Assembly: GCF_947492555.1 (NCBI RefSeq)
Contig: NZ_CANLNE010000001.1
Location: 248,001 to 312,000 of the forward strand
Length of the DNA: 64,000 nt
Source: an uncultured Roseobacter sp.
GTDB taxonomy: Bacteria > Pseudomonadota > Alphaproteobacteria > Rhodobacterales > Rhodobacteraceae
Reading direction: 5' to 3'
Shown here: piece by piece, positions 18,432 to 27,672 of the stretch
How the letters are laid out: each line of letters starts with the position of its first letter
Numbering within the stretch: position 1 is the first letter of the stretch
The notes under the pieces: model-generated
What the model was told of the DNA's origin: nothing
Seen by the model: only the letters and a program-made list of their open reading frames with translations
Database searches by the model: none
Position numbers and translations under genes: made by a program

Positions 18432-19400
18432 CTACCCCATCCATGGGATGTCCAGCGTTTCCAGAACCGGAGGATCAAATGGTATTTCCGGCTGGGGACC
18501 AATGAACAATGGCTCATGTCCCCACGTTGATCCCTCCAGAATACTGTCATCCGCAATTTTTTCAGCAACCAGAGCGGCCTCCACGTCACGCAACCGGGCA
18601 ATCCACTGCCAGCCATCATGGGCCGTGTTAGCGCAAATGTAGGTGTCGACCCCGACGTTGATCGCGAATAGCACGTCCCCATCACCCGGGTCCTGGGCAA
18701 AAAAGCCGTCGTCAAACCGAAACCGGTCGTCGGAAAGGCTGAAATCCATCACTTCCACAAAGCCGAATTCACCGGAAGCCCATGAACTGCTGGGGTGCCA
18801 CCCGATCGTGTCTCCACCTGCGCCTGTGTCTATCTCGTTCAGCCCCGCACCGCCCAACAGAAAATCATTTCCGGACCCACCATTCAGCGTGTCGTCGCCC
18901 TCGCCGCCGCCAAGAACATCAGCACCTTCGCCGCCCCGGATCAAATCGTTGTCCGCGCCGCCCCGAAGGGTATCGTTGTCATCGCCTCCCTGGAGAGTGT
19001 CATTGCCGGACCCGCCCTGCAGTGAGTCCCGACCACCTCCCCCAATCAGCGTATCGTTTCCTCCGAGACCAAGGATCGTGTCATTCCCCGCGCGCCCATC
19101 AATGTAATCCGCCAAGGCGGTGCCCGTCAGAAAATCGTGACCGTCCAAATCGCCCCCGACGTCCCAATCCAGCACAGACCGGCCTGCTCTGGCATGCAGC
19201 CCGTTCAGCAGGCCCCCGCCCTGTGTTCCAAACCAGAATGAGTTGGAGACGACAGCGGAAGATAAACCTGGTGGAAGAGAAATACTCCCAAGGGGCAACG
19301 GCACGTCGGCCGGGTCCTTCTGAAGCAAGCTCCGCCCCTCATGATCGAACAACAAGCCTGTATCGACCGCAAAGGTTTTCAATCCCTGCCTTTTTGTCAC
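18432..19400 (-). CDS. RTX calcium-binding repeat protein, probably type I secreted
   Basis: A 322-residue protein. Residues about 105-205 hold roughly ten tandem RTX nonapeptides (GGxGNDTLxG type). The N-terminal 90 residues have no recognised enzyme domain. The C-terminal 110 residues are acidic and carry no visible catalytic motif. No Sec signal is visible, so type I secretion is inferred from the repeats. It lies 262 bases upstream of the large ATPase/TPR regulator on the same strand. Its role could be as an adhesin, matrix or surface protein. Confidence 0.85.
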   Translation of the reverse strand: MTKRQGLKTFAVDTGLLFDHEGRSLLQKDPADVPLPLGSISLPPGLSSAVVSNSFWFGTQGGGLLNGLHARAGRSVLDWDVGGDLDGHDFLTGTALADYIDGRAGNDTILGLGGNDTLIGGGGRDSLQGGSGNDTLQGGDDNDTLRGGADNDLIRGGEGADVLGGGEGDDTLNGGSGNDFLLGGAGLNEIDTGAGGDTIGWHPSSSWASGEFGFVEVMDFSLSDDRFRFDDGFFAQDPGDGDVLFAINVGVDTYICANTAHDGWQWIARLRDVEAALVAEKIADDSILEGSTWGHEPLFIGPQPEIPFDPPVLETLDIPWMG

Positions 19401-19896
19401 ATCAGGCGTCCCTTCCTCTTACTACCAACACAAATTTCCGGCTCATCATAACCGCTTGAGACCCGGCAGTTCGGCGCTTGAATCCGATCCTAATCCGCGC
19501 ACACCGCGCCCGGAACCTGCACCGGCGCATAAGGCTCCAGCACGTGCGCAATGAAAGCGGTCGACGGGATTGCGACGCCCTTGAAGGACTTCAGGATGCG
19601 CCCATCCGAATGATAAGACCCTTCTCTGGCAACCGCGGTTTGACCATGAGCCGCACTCTCATGAATCTTTCTATCGCGCCAGCAATGCAGAACGGCGCCA
19701 CGAGCCATAGAAACTTTGCATTCTGCGATAAATCAACCTGATGAGCCCTCTGTGAAAAGAGACAAAAATCAGCTTAATCAATTGTTACCAAAATATTTTC
19801 TGAAATTTTCAAGATCCGGTCAATCTCTGACCCTCGCGATTGACCTGAAGGGGGCTTGAGGCTCTAGCATGGCGCGAAAGTCAAATGGAGGAAGCT
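19401..19896. other. Intergenic region between divergent RTX and epimerase genes
   Basis: About 500 bases, turning AT-rich from about 19740 to 19830. A 72-codon minus-strand frame (19490-19708) and an overlapping 87-codon plus-strand frame have no recognisable domain or good ribosome-binding site, and I do not call them genes. An 8-bp inverted repeat, GGTCAATC/GATTGACC, is at 19818-19845 and runs into the MerR-type promoter at 19840-19870. Confidence 0.5.
19840..19870 (+). promoter_or_regulatory. MerR-family-type promoter of the epimerase/flavin reductase pair
   Basis: A -35 box TTGACC and a -10 box TAGCAT are separated by 19 bases, the over-long spacing characteristic of MerR-controlled promoters. 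The spacer holds a dyad CCTGAAG-N4-CTTGAGG (6 of 7 pairs), resembling SoxR/NmlR-class sites. The transcription start would fall about 20 bases before the translation start. No MerR gene is present in the window. Confidence 0.65.
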
Positions 19897-20784
19897 GTGC
19901 GTGTCTTTATCACCGGGGCCACCGGCACGATTGGAACTGCGATCCTGCGCAAGCTCGTTGAAGACGGGCATGACGTCACCGCGTTGACGCGTTCTCAGCG
20001 CGCGCGGCAGAGCGTTATGGCGGCAGGGGCGACACCCTATGCGGGCGACTTACGCGTGCCCGAGGACTGGGCCCGTCATGCGGTCACCCATGAAGCTATT
20101 ATCCACACCGCAACAACGTTCGACAAAGACATGGCGGAAGTTGACGGCAGGCTTGTCGCTGCCCTTCTGGAGAAAGTCAAAAAAGTGCGGCATCGTCCAC
20201 GTCTGCTCTACACTGGTGGCTGTTGGCTCTATGGTGACACCGGGGAGACCAGCGCGGACGAAGATCATCCCTTCAACCCTGTGCCCGCATTTGCCTGGAT
20301 GGTTCAGCACGCCAGACAATTGTTGGCATCGCCCGATTTTTCAACGGCTGTCATCCATCCCGCATTGGTTTATCACGGGGCGGGCGGCGCGTTGGAAAGC
20401 TTCATGTCGGCAGCAACATGCGGTCAGCCGATCGAGATTTGGGGCACCTTGGACGCGCGATGGCCGCTCATTCATCGACAAGACCTGGCCGATGTTTACG
20501 GTGCGCTGCTCGTGCGGTGCGATCTCATCGGCCATTTCAATGCGGTTGCCGAAGAGGGTGTTCCCGTGCAGCAGATCGCGGATTTCATTGCACATTACAG
20601 CGGTTCGGAACATCCTCATTTTGTCGTGCCTATGGATACATTGATTACACGACACGGTGCGGCGGCGCTTGGGCCAACTCTGAAGCAAGGGATGACCGCA
20701 CAGAAACTACAAAGGCTGTTGGGCTGGACGCCAAAGCAACTGGATTACCGCGCATCCGATCTTTTCATCCCCAGAAAAAATTGA
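19897..20784 (+). CDS. NAD(P)-dependent epimerase/dehydratase-like reductase (extended SDR)
   Basis: A 295-residue Rossmann protein. The nucleotide-binding motif is GATGTIG right at the N-terminus. The GTG at 19897 is chosen because GGAGG (19887-19891) sits 5 bases before it, whereas the ATG at 19885 overlaps that site. The catalytic Tyr/Lys pair of classical SDRs is not obvious, as in many atypical members. It is followed by an Old Yellow Enzyme gene and preceded by a MerR-type promoter, suggesting a role in reduction or detoxification of reactive carbonyls or other electrophiles. That role is inferred. Confidence 0.8.
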   Translation: MRVFITGATGTIGTAILRKLVEDGHDVTALTRSQRARQSVMAAGATPYAGDLRVPEDWARHAVTHEAIIHTATTFDKDMAEVDGRLVAALLEKVKKVRHRPRLLYTGGCWLYGDTGETSADEDHPFNPVPAFAWMVQHARQLLASPDFSTAVIHPALVYHGAGGALESFMSAATCGQPIEIWGTLDARWPLIHRQDLADVYGALLVRCDLIGHFNAVAEEGVPVQQIADFIAHYSGSEHPHFVVPMDTLITRHGAAALGPTLKQGMTAQKLQRLLGWTPKQLDYRASDLFIPRKN

Positions 20785-20912
20785 TTGAAATCTGCCTATT
20801 GCAAAAATGACCCGACCTAAACTGCTCATGCGCGGCTGCAATGGCACTGCAAACACACTCTTTCCAACAGGACAGTTCTGATGAAATACTCTACCGCCAG
20901 CAGGGTCCCGAA

Positions 20913-22121
20913 ATGACATCAAAGACCCATGACAACCTCCTGTTTCAACCGGTTCATCTCCCCTGTGGCGCGGTCCTGAAGAACCGGCTTGTCAAGGCAG
21001 CCATGTCAGACGCGCTGGGGGATGGGTGTGGCAGGCCGACCCCGGCACAGAACAAGGTATATGCGCGGTGGGCAAATGGTGGCATCGCCGCATCAATCAT
21101 TGGCGAAGTGCAAGGTACGTCACGGTTTCCGGAAAATCCCGGTAATCTTGTACTCCAGCCCGAAACCTCGACACCCTTCGAAGAGCTAGCCAGCGCAGGA
21201 CAGGCCAATGACGCGGGGCTATGGGTGCAACTTGGTCACGCCGGGGCCCTCGCCCATGCAAAGATCAGCCAGCCCGCCGGACCAAGCGCCATCGACCTGC
21301 CCGGTTTGACCTGCGCTGCGATGACCCTGAAAGAAATACGGAAACTGCCTGACGAATTTGCCCAAACTGCGGGGGCTGCCAAGACCATGGGTTTTGGTGG
21401 AGTTGAGATTCACGCCGCCCACGGATTTCTGCTCAGCCAATTTCTCTCCCCCTTGTTCAACACACGCAACGACGTCTATGGCGGCTCTCCGGAAGCGCGG
21501 CGACGTCTCGTTCTGGATGTGATTTCAGCCGTGCGCGATGCCGTTGGCGAGACCTTTCCCGTTGCCATCAAGATCAACGCCTCCGATATGCTCGAAGGGG
21601 GACTGACAGAGAGAGATGCGCTGGCTCTGGTCGACGAGTTGGAAGCCTGCCCCATCGATCTGATCGACATCAGCGGAGGGACCTATTTCCCGGGCGCGGC
21701 CTCTTCCTCCGATGGTGCGGGCAAAGGCCCCTATTTCGCAGAATTCGCCAGGCAGGCGCGCAAACGGACGGCAAAACCCCTGATGCTCACCGGCGGTGTC
21801 AAGACCTTCGCGCAGGCTGATGAACTGATACGTGCAGGCCACGCGGACGTTATTGGTCTGGCGCGCGCATTGGTGCTGGAGCCCGATCTACCGCATCAGT
21901 GGCAACGCGGCGAAAATCTGAACCCGGCCTTTCCAAGGCTGACGTCAACCGAGACAGGCGCTGTGACGGCCTGGTACACGATGCGTATTGCTGCTCTGGC
22001 AGAGCGCCAAGAGGTCGAGGTCGCCATGGAGGCATCCGAGGCGCTTTCCCGGATCAAGGCGCAAGACGCAGCAAAAGTGGCGCGCTGGACAGATCATTTT
22101 GCAGGGTTATGCGGCCCGTGA
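20913..22121 (+). CDS. NADH:flavin oxidoreductase, Old Yellow Enzyme family
   Basis: A 402-residue FMN-dependent TIM-barrel ene-reductase. Family landmarks: LKNRLVKAAMSD near the N-terminus, QLGHAG, GFGGVEIHAAHGFLLSQFLSP (substrate-site His-Ala-Ala-His region), NDVYGGS and the phosphate-binding GGVKTFAQADELI, ADVIGLARALV. ATG at 20913 fits the family N-terminus; the frame is open 24 codons further upstream. It lies downstream of the epimerase gene, with about 130 bases between. It would reduce activated alkenes or act on oxidised small molecules. The substrate is unknown. Confidence 0.88.
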   Translation: MTSKTHDNLLFQPVHLPCGAVLKNRLVKAAMSDALGDGCGRPTPAQNKVYARWANGGIAASIIGEVQGTSRFPENPGNLVLQPETSTPFEELASAGQANDAGLWVQLGHAGALAHAKISQPAGPSAIDLPGLTCAAMTLKEIRKLPDEFAQTAGAAKTMGFGGVEIHAAHGFLLSQFLSPLFNTRNDVYGGSPEARRRLVLDVISAVRDAVGETFPVAIKINASDMLEGGLTERDALALVDELEACPIDLIDISGGTYFPGAASSSDGAGKGPYFAEFARQARKRTAKPLMLTGGVKTFAQADELIRAGHADVIGLARALVLEPDLPHQWQRGENLNPAFPRLTSTETGAVTAWYTMRIAALAERQEVEVAMEASEALSRIKAQDAAKVARWTDHFAGLCGP

Positions 22122-22271
22122 CGCCTGCGTCCGGGGTTGATTGAGAGCCCCCAAAATTGCCTGCATGATAAACTTCAACTACGCACCGTAACAATATGAA
22201 TTAAATTTATATTTCACGTAAAAAACTCTAACGCATGGCCTCCGGTGATCACCTGACCCTGGCGGTACAGG

Positions 22272-22835
22272 TCAACTCCCAATGCGCATCCGCGAGGAAA
22301 CCGCCGCGACAAATGCAAAGCTCTGGGCAGCCCCCCGCTCGATCCGCTCTGCCGCAGGCGCATCACACCCGCGACTTTCCATCAGCGCGACCAGCGATTG
22401 CCACGTTTGCTTGCCCAGACGAGCGCTGATGAAAGCCTGCGGCGCATCAGGCAAAACCTGTGCAATATTGGCGCGAAAACTGGACCTGCCAAAGGACGCG
22501 CCATGTGCCACGTAGAGTCCTCCGAGCAGTGCTTCCTCAGTTTCATAGACCAGCTGGGTTTCTACTTCCTGTGGTGGCCCCACATCCGCCTGGAGTTGGG
22601 CACATACCATCTGCAGAGACAGATCAGGCCATATACCCGCCTGCTGATGTGCCCTTTCCACCACCTCATAGAAACGCTGCAAGACCTGCAAGGCGGTACG
22701 ATAACACCTGGGCGTGATATCGGGGGCGGTCAAACGGCCCAGCACTGGATCATGATGCAATGTTTCATGCAGATCGCGTGTCGACAGGGCGACATGTGCT
22801 CGGACGCCCCTTCTTATCGGGGCCAGTTCTGTCAT
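22272..22835 (-). CDS. bphO: Biliverdin-producing heme oxygenase (BphO type)
   Basis: A 187-residue heme oxygenase that would open heme to biliverdin, the bacteriophytochrome chromophore. The N-terminal segment with a proximal-type histidine (LHETLHHDPVLGRL) and the distal glycine-rich helix region (EEALLGGLYVAHGASFG) match the family layout. Its start overlaps the stop of bphP by 4 bases, so chromophore synthesis is translationally coupled to the photoreceptor. It is cytoplasmic and ferredoxin-type reductants would be needed; none is encoded here. Confidence 0.88.
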   Translation of the reverse strand: MTELAPIRRGVRAHVALSTRDLHETLHHDPVLGRLTAPDITPRCYRTALQVLQRFYEVVERAHQQAGIWPDLSLQMVCAQLQADVGPPQEVETQLVYETEEALLGGLYVAHGASFGRSSFRANIAQVLPDAPQAFISARLGKQTWQSLVALMESRGCDAPAAERIERGAAQSFAFVAAVSSRMRIGS

Positions 22836-25375
22836 GTATCAATCTCCGCCAACACAGAGCGCAATTCATCCTCCCGAACTGGCTTTTTCACCACGGGAGA
22901 GGAGGCAAACATCCCGCCAAGTTTCATCGTATCGCCGTAACCTGTCACGAAGATAAAGGGAATGCCCCGCTCCGCCAAGGCCTCTGCCACGGGCTCTGAC
23001 GTCAGACCGGCGGTCAAATTGATGTCGAGAATGGCAATTCCGGGGTTCAGACGATCCAGCTTTGCCAGCGCATCCTGCACATTGAGCGCGGTCTCCACCG
23101 TCTCAAAGCCAACGGCTTCGAGAACCCGCGCCGTGTCCAGGGACACCACATAGTTATCCTCCAGCAGCAGGCATCTGGCCTTCGTGATTTCAAGCGGATC
23201 GTTTGCGAGGGGGTGGGGGAAAAGAGAGGGTGAAACACTCTCCAGCGTTTTGAGGGGGAGCTTGTCCACCAACACGGAGTCCGGCAGTTTCAGCACAACC
23301 CGCACCCCACCCTTGTGATAGTCCAGTTCAACCTCGCCATCTAACTCAAAGGGCACCGAGGTTTCGATCAGCGTGGTTCCAAAGCCCTTGATCTCCGGCG
23401 GATGGATTTCCGGCCCACCATCTTCCCGCCAGTTGACGTGCAACCCGTCGTCATGCCGTTTCAGATCAATCGACACGTGACCCTCGGGCTGCGACAGCGC
23501 GCCGTATTTCACGGCATTGGTCATTAACTCGTGCACGACCAGCGCAAACATCGGCACCAAATCCGACCGGATGCCAACGTCGTCGCCCCGCACGCTGACG
23601 CGCCTGTCTTCCTGATTGTAGGGCGCCGCTTCCAGCGCAAAGATCTGCATCGCGGTAGCGCTGACGTTTGTCTTTTCAGCCCCAAGATCATGGGCGGACG
23701 CGACCGCGGAAATACGGGCCTCCAGTGCGGCGACATAGCTTTGGATAGATCCGTTATGGGTCAAGGATTGCTGCGACAACGACCGGATCAGGGCGAGAAT
23801 ATTGCGCACACGGTGGTTCAACTCGTCAATCAGCAACGATTGTTGACGGTTGGTCCTTTCGATGAGTGCCTTGCGCTCGGCACTCACCAGCATCGACCAG
23901 ATTTCTTCGGCAATCGACTTTTGATCCAGGGTCCAGGGCTCCGATGTGCCGCGGACCTCGGCCTTGTACTGCGCAAAGGAGCTGCGTGGATTCAACCGAG
24001 CCACGCCGTCCAGCTTGATGATCGTCTTTTCGGGTACACCGGCCCAGGACACAGCGCTTTGTCGATCCTTGCGAAAGAAGATGACTGCGCTGTCTTCCGG
24101 CAGTTTGGCTACAAGTATTCCAGAAATGTCCGGGCCGCATTGCGCTGAGAGTGTCGGATACTCCTCGCCGAGGTGCGAGGAAGAGGTAACACCGGGTTCG
24201 AAGGAACTATTCTCAAAGAGCTCCGCCAATCCCTCTCTGGGCGGCGTGATGCCGGTCGTGAACACGGCATCCTTGAATAGCATGGCCGCCCCGTCAGCCT
24301 GCATGGCCTTTGCCAGATCTTCAACCACGGCGGCCTCGAACACCTCGGCGCTCATTTCTTCGCGGCGCCCGTTCGTGACTCTTCGACGCAATTCTTCGGC
24401 CTGCACGAGACGCTCCATCTGGGCCACTTGCTGGATGCTTTCCAGCTGTAGTTTGAAGAATTCTGCAAAATTGCGGCACAGTTGCCGCATCCGCTGGTTG
24501 GGGTGCCGCGGCTTGGTATGATGGAATGAGATGATCCCCCAGAGCGTGTCCTTGATCACAATGTTCAGCGTGAAGGTCGCCCCTGTCCCCATGTTGCGCA
24601 GGTACTGCATGTGCACACTCGAAACGCCGCGAAGATGGCTAGCCGTCATGTCCAGTGGCTGCAGCGTAGGTGTTGCGGACAGAACCGGAACAGGAGTGCC
24701 ATTCACGTCCGCGATGTAGCGCATTGGGGTTTGGAGCATGATCCTGCGCGCTTGTGCGGGGATGTCCCATGCGGGAAAACTCAGCCCGAGATACGTGTCA
24801 ATCCCGGCAACGGTGGCTTCGGCCTGCACCCGACCATGCCCTTCGGCCTCAAATTGATAAATCATGACCCGATCGTATCCGGTGAGTATCTGCAGAAGTT
24901 GTACCGTCTTATCGAAGAGCGTCTGCGCCGTGTTCACAGAGCGTAGTTGCGATGTCAGAAACTCAAGATCCCGCAGGTTGTCCGGAACGGCCGTCTCCCG
25001 CAAGGTTGCCGGTTCAAACTCAAAAAGGGTGCATCCAGGCGCTGCCGACGCGGTGACAATGACTTCGCTTCCGAAAATCTTCAGCAGCCCCAACTCATTC
25101 ACCTTCTGATCGGTCTCCTGATGGATCATTCCGTTGAGCAATGCATGCCTTTCTTCCCGGCTGCACAGATCGTTGAGCGTTTGCGCAAGCAAGTCTGTTA
25201 CCGGGCGACCGATAATGTCCGCCGTGTTGACGCTTGCGTAGAGCACCTGCAAGCTCGTGTTGCACACCGCAATCATCGCGCCATGCGACTGGATCGTGCC
25301 GGGTATGTGCACCGGTTCCGCGGCGCAGTTTTCCAGCGCTTCGGCCAGGTCGTTGTCTGAATTCCTAGCGTGCAT
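22832..25375 (-). CDS. bphP: Bacteriophytochrome hybrid histidine kinase (PAS-GAF-PHY-HWE kinase-receiver)
   Basis: An 847-residue red/far-red photoreceptor. Cys17 in ENCAAEPVHIPG is the biliverdin attachment site, followed by the GAF domain, where the usual PASDIP motif reads PAWDIP (201-206). The PHY tongue is PRSSFAQYKAEVRGTSEPW. An HWE/HisKA_2 kinase follows, with phospho-acceptor His in ELNHRVRN and the WRE motif. The C-terminal about 115 residues are a receiver domain with phospho-acceptor Asp in AILDINL and switch Lys in VVKKPV. It is cotranscribed with bphO. The separate receiver gene at 25611-25997 is a plausible partner. Confidence 0.92.
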   Translation of the reverse strand: MHARNSDNDLAEALENCAAEPVHIPGTIQSHGAMIAVCNTSLQVLYASVNTADIIGRPVTDLLAQTLNDLCSREERHALLNGMIHQETDQKVNELGLLKIFGSEVIVTASAAPGCTLFEFEPATLRETAVPDNLRDLEFLTSQLRSVNTAQTLFDKTVQLLQILTGYDRVMIYQFEAEGHGRVQAEATVAGIDTYLGLSFPAWDIPAQARRIMLQTPMRYIADVNGTPVPVLSATPTLQPLDMTASHLRGVSSVHMQYLRNMGTGATFTLNIVIKDTLWGIISFHHTKPRHPNQRMRQLCRNFAEFFKLQLESIQQVAQMERLVQAEELRRRVTNGRREEMSAEVFEAAVVEDLAKAMQADGAAMLFKDAVFTTGITPPREGLAELFENSSFEPGVTSSSHLGEEYPTLSAQCGPDISGILVAKLPEDSAVIFFRKDRQSAVSWAGVPEKTIIKLDGVARLNPRSSFAQYKAEVRGTSEPWTLDQKSIAEEIWSMLVSAERKALIERTNRQQSLLIDELNHRVRNILALIRSLSQQSLTHNGSIQSYVAALEARISAVASAHDLGAEKTNVSATAMQIFALEAAPYNQEDRRVSVRGDDVGIRSDLVPMFALVVHELMTNAVKYGALSQPEGHVSIDLKRHDDGLHVNWREDGGPEIHPPEIKGFGTTLIETSVPFELDGEVELDYHKGGVRVVLKLPDSVLVDKLPLKTLESVSPSLFPHPLANDPLEITKARCLLLEDNYVVSLDTARVLEAVGFETVETALNVQDALAKLDRLNPGIAILDINLTAGLTSEPVAEALAERGIPFIFVTGYGDTMKLGGMFASSPVVKKPVREDELRSVLAEIDT

Positions 25376-25610
25376 CTTTCTCCTCCGGATACTCCGCGTG
25401 ATCAGGCGCGTTTTCTCTCAAATCCGTCGCAAAAATGTGGCCTGAGCGTGCCTGCAATTAATAGAGATTTCATCATGCTAAAATTTGGTTAGCGGCACAT
25501 GAGTACTTGTTGCCCAATGCGCCGCACGCACGTCCCCAACAGCACAAACACCGGGCGCAACGTGCCTTTTACGAAACAAGTCGCGGCATGATGCCAGTCG
25601 GTGGGGCGAC

Positions 25611-25997
25611 TCACGTGGCGGGCGATGCCTTGGACAGCTTACCCCGGTCAATCAGGTAAAATGCGATGTCCGAAACTTCCGAGGGCGAGACCGGTTTCCG
25701 GATCAGGTAATCCGCGCTCATCGCCTCGTTGTGATCGCCGTTGGCAAAGATACTGGACCCGGTGATCGACAGAATCGGTGTGTCAGGCATGCGCATGCGC
25801 AGGAAATTGGAGAAAGAGACTGTCGCCCCGTCGATTACAAACAGATCCAGAATGACCAAGTCATACTGCGCCCGCAGTGCACGCGACATGGCGTCCGCCA
25901 CCGAGCGTACGGCGTCCACGGCTGCCCCGCCCAGTTCAAGCGCGGATTTCAGCGAACTCGCAAGGGTCAAGTCATCTTCGACAATCAGAATATGCAT
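25611..25997 (-). CDS. Single-domain response regulator (receiver only)
   Basis: A 128-residue CheY-like receiver with no output domain. Visible motifs: acidic pocket VEDD, phospho-acceptor Asp in LVILDLF, Ser/Thr switch in SITGSS and Lys in IRKPVS. It lies 235 bases upstream of bphP on the same strand, so it may take phosphate from the phytochrome kinase. That pairing is inferred. The 235 bases between them hold no recognisable gene. Confidence 0.88.
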   Translation of the reverse strand: MHILIVEDDLTLASSLKSALELGGAAVDAVRSVADAMSRALRAQYDLVILDLFVIDGATVSFSNFLRMRMPDTPILSITGSSIFANGDHNEAMSADYLIRKPVSPSEVSDIAFYLIDRGKLSKASPAT

Positions 25998-26130
25998 GCA
26001 CCACCTCTTCTTGAAATTGACAAGAATATTTCCGGCAGGTTTAAAAAGTCATAATCGGGGGGCCGCGCAGCATGGGATTGCCGGTGGTCGCGCTTGGTTT
26101 CAGACGGGGACCGCGGGCCTATCGCAGCAT

Positions 26131-27534
26131 TCAGCTGCCGTAGCGTGTGGCCCCTCGGCGCCGTTCGTCCACCGGGTCGGACCGCACCACCGCATGATGC
26201 GCCCGCTGATCGCAATTGACTCGCGGGCAAATCCGGCAATTGATCCCGATGGGGGTCATCGTGGTATCGGACAGCGCGTGCCCTTCGGCATATCCGATGG
26301 CCGAAATATGCTCGGTGCTGCAGCCCATCGCAACCGCCAGCCGCACGTCCTGGGCAAAGCGGGTGAAGCTCGGGCGATCCACCGTGCGCGCAAAAACAAA
26401 AAACCGGCTGGCGTCCGGCATTTCCACGAATTGCGATACGATGCGCCCCGGCGTGCGGAAGGACGTATGCACATCCAGCCGCGGACAGGCTCCGCCATAT
26501 TCCGCAAGCTGGAAATCCGTGGCGTTGAACCGCTTGGACACATTGCCTGCCTTGTCGATGCGCAGAAAGAAAAACGGCACCCCACGCGCACCACTGCGTT
26601 GCAGCGTTGTGGCGCGATGGCATGCCTGTTCAAAACTCACGCCAAACCGCGTGGCCACATGGTCGAAATTATATTTGCTGCTGAGGATTTCATCCAGATA
26701 GGCCCCGTAGGGCATCAACACCGCCGCTGCAAAGTAGTTGGCCAGCTCCACCCGGCAGCGCGCGCGCCCCTGCGGGTCGGTCAGGCCCGATTTCAACATC
26801 AGGTCATCCAGAACATCCTTATGCTCGATCAGGCCGAGGACATGCACCAGCTGAAACACCCTGTTGGGATGGTCCAGCGCCTCGGAGAGGATCACCTCCC
26901 GGCGGTCCTCGCTGTATTCCCGCAGCGTGCCCGGCATGTCGGCAACCGGCACCAGACGGACATGCAGGCCAAACTTCTTGCGCAGCCGCTCTTTCAGGGC
27001 CGCATAGATATCATCGGTTGCCACACGCTTGCCGCCCCAGAATGTTTCTGCCGCGCGTTCAAGCTCGTGAAAGTAGTTATGATGTTTGCGAAAGAAATTA
27101 TGCACCGTCGCTTCCGGTGCCTTCGGCAGGGCCGCCTGCGCGCCCTCGCCCGCACTGGCCATGCTCATCAGCTGGTCGGTTGCCGCGAGATAAGCCTGAT
27201 GCAGTTTTTGAAAACAAGCGGCCAGATCGGGACTATGCGTCAAGGCGCCCCGCAGCTGGGTCAGATCCGGGCGTCCGGCTTCGAAGAGCGGATCCTGCAG
27301 GACCCCGCGCAGATCCGCCAGCTTGGCGGTGTCGTCATCCTCGACCAGATCGCGCCAGTCGACACCATAGACCTCCAACAGCCTCAGCAGCACCGGCACC
27401 GACACGCTGCGTTCGTTCTTTTCAAGCAGGTTTACATAGGATGTGCTGATGCCAAGCGCCTTGGCCATCTGCGCCTGGGTCTGAGCGCTATCTCCGCGCA
27501 GGCGACGCAGTTTTGGGCCGATAAACGTCTTCAT
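26131..27534 (-). CDS. ScfR/PccR-type short-chain fatty acyl-CoA regulator (XRE + DUF2083)
   Basis: A 467-residue regulator. Residues about 6-62 are an XRE helix-turn-helix (AQMAKALGISTSYVNLLEKN). The middle is an IrrE/ImmA-like domain without a clear HExxH, so probably not a peptidase. The C-terminal part is a DUF2083-type domain ending in a cysteine cluster (CRICPRVNC). Family members such as PccR and RamB sense acyl-CoAs and control glyoxylate, propionyl-CoA or acetate metabolism. It is divergent from sgaA-mcl-mtkAB, its likely target. A second paralog occurs at 49281-50570. Confidence 0.88.
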   Translation of the reverse strand: MKTFIGPKLRRLRGDSAQTQAQMAKALGISTSYVNLLEKNERSVSVPVLLRLLEVYGVDWRDLVEDDDTAKLADLRGVLQDPLFEAGRPDLTQLRGALTHSPDLAACFQKLHQAYLAATDQLMSMASAGEGAQAALPKAPEATVHNFFRKHHNYFHELERAAETFWGGKRVATDDIYAALKERLRKKFGLHVRLVPVADMPGTLREYSEDRREVILSEALDHPNRVFQLVHVLGLIEHKDVLDDLMLKSGLTDPQGRARCRVELANYFAAAVLMPYGAYLDEILSSKYNFDHVATRFGVSFEQACHRATTLQRSGARGVPFFFLRIDKAGNVSKRFNATDFQLAEYGGACPRLDVHTSFRTPGRIVSQFVEMPDASRFFVFARTVDRPSFTRFAQDVRLAVAMGCSTEHISAIGYAEGHALSDTTMTPIGINCRICPRVNCDQRAHHAVVRSDPVDERRRGATRYGS

Positions 27535-27554
27535 ACAACATTCGATACCGAAAA

Positions 27555-27588
27555 TTTTACAAATTTACAACATTTCCATCTTGTAAAT
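27555..27588. promoter_or_regulatory. ATTTACAA repeats in the ScfR/sgaA divergent region
   Basis: TTTACAA occurs at 27556 and 27564 as direct repeats, and ATTTACAA (27563-27570) pairs exactly with TTGTAAAT (27581-27588) across a 10-base spacer. The site lies 21-54 bases before the regulator start and about 85-118 bases before sgaA. It is a candidate binding site for the ScfR-type protein. The 9-mer ATTTACAAC recurs in front of the second paralog. Confidence 0.6.
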
Positions 27589-27672
27589 ATTCGCATCCAC
27601 AGCAGGACGCGGTTCCCTTAGGTCACAACCGGAACTTGCGTCATGGTCCTCCCATCGACAAGGAGGACTCAG

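Noticed and set aside
19490-19708. A 72-codon small gene on the minus strand
   Set aside because: No ribosome-binding site or domain, and an equally long frame overlaps on the other strand. Kept only as part of the intergenic entry.
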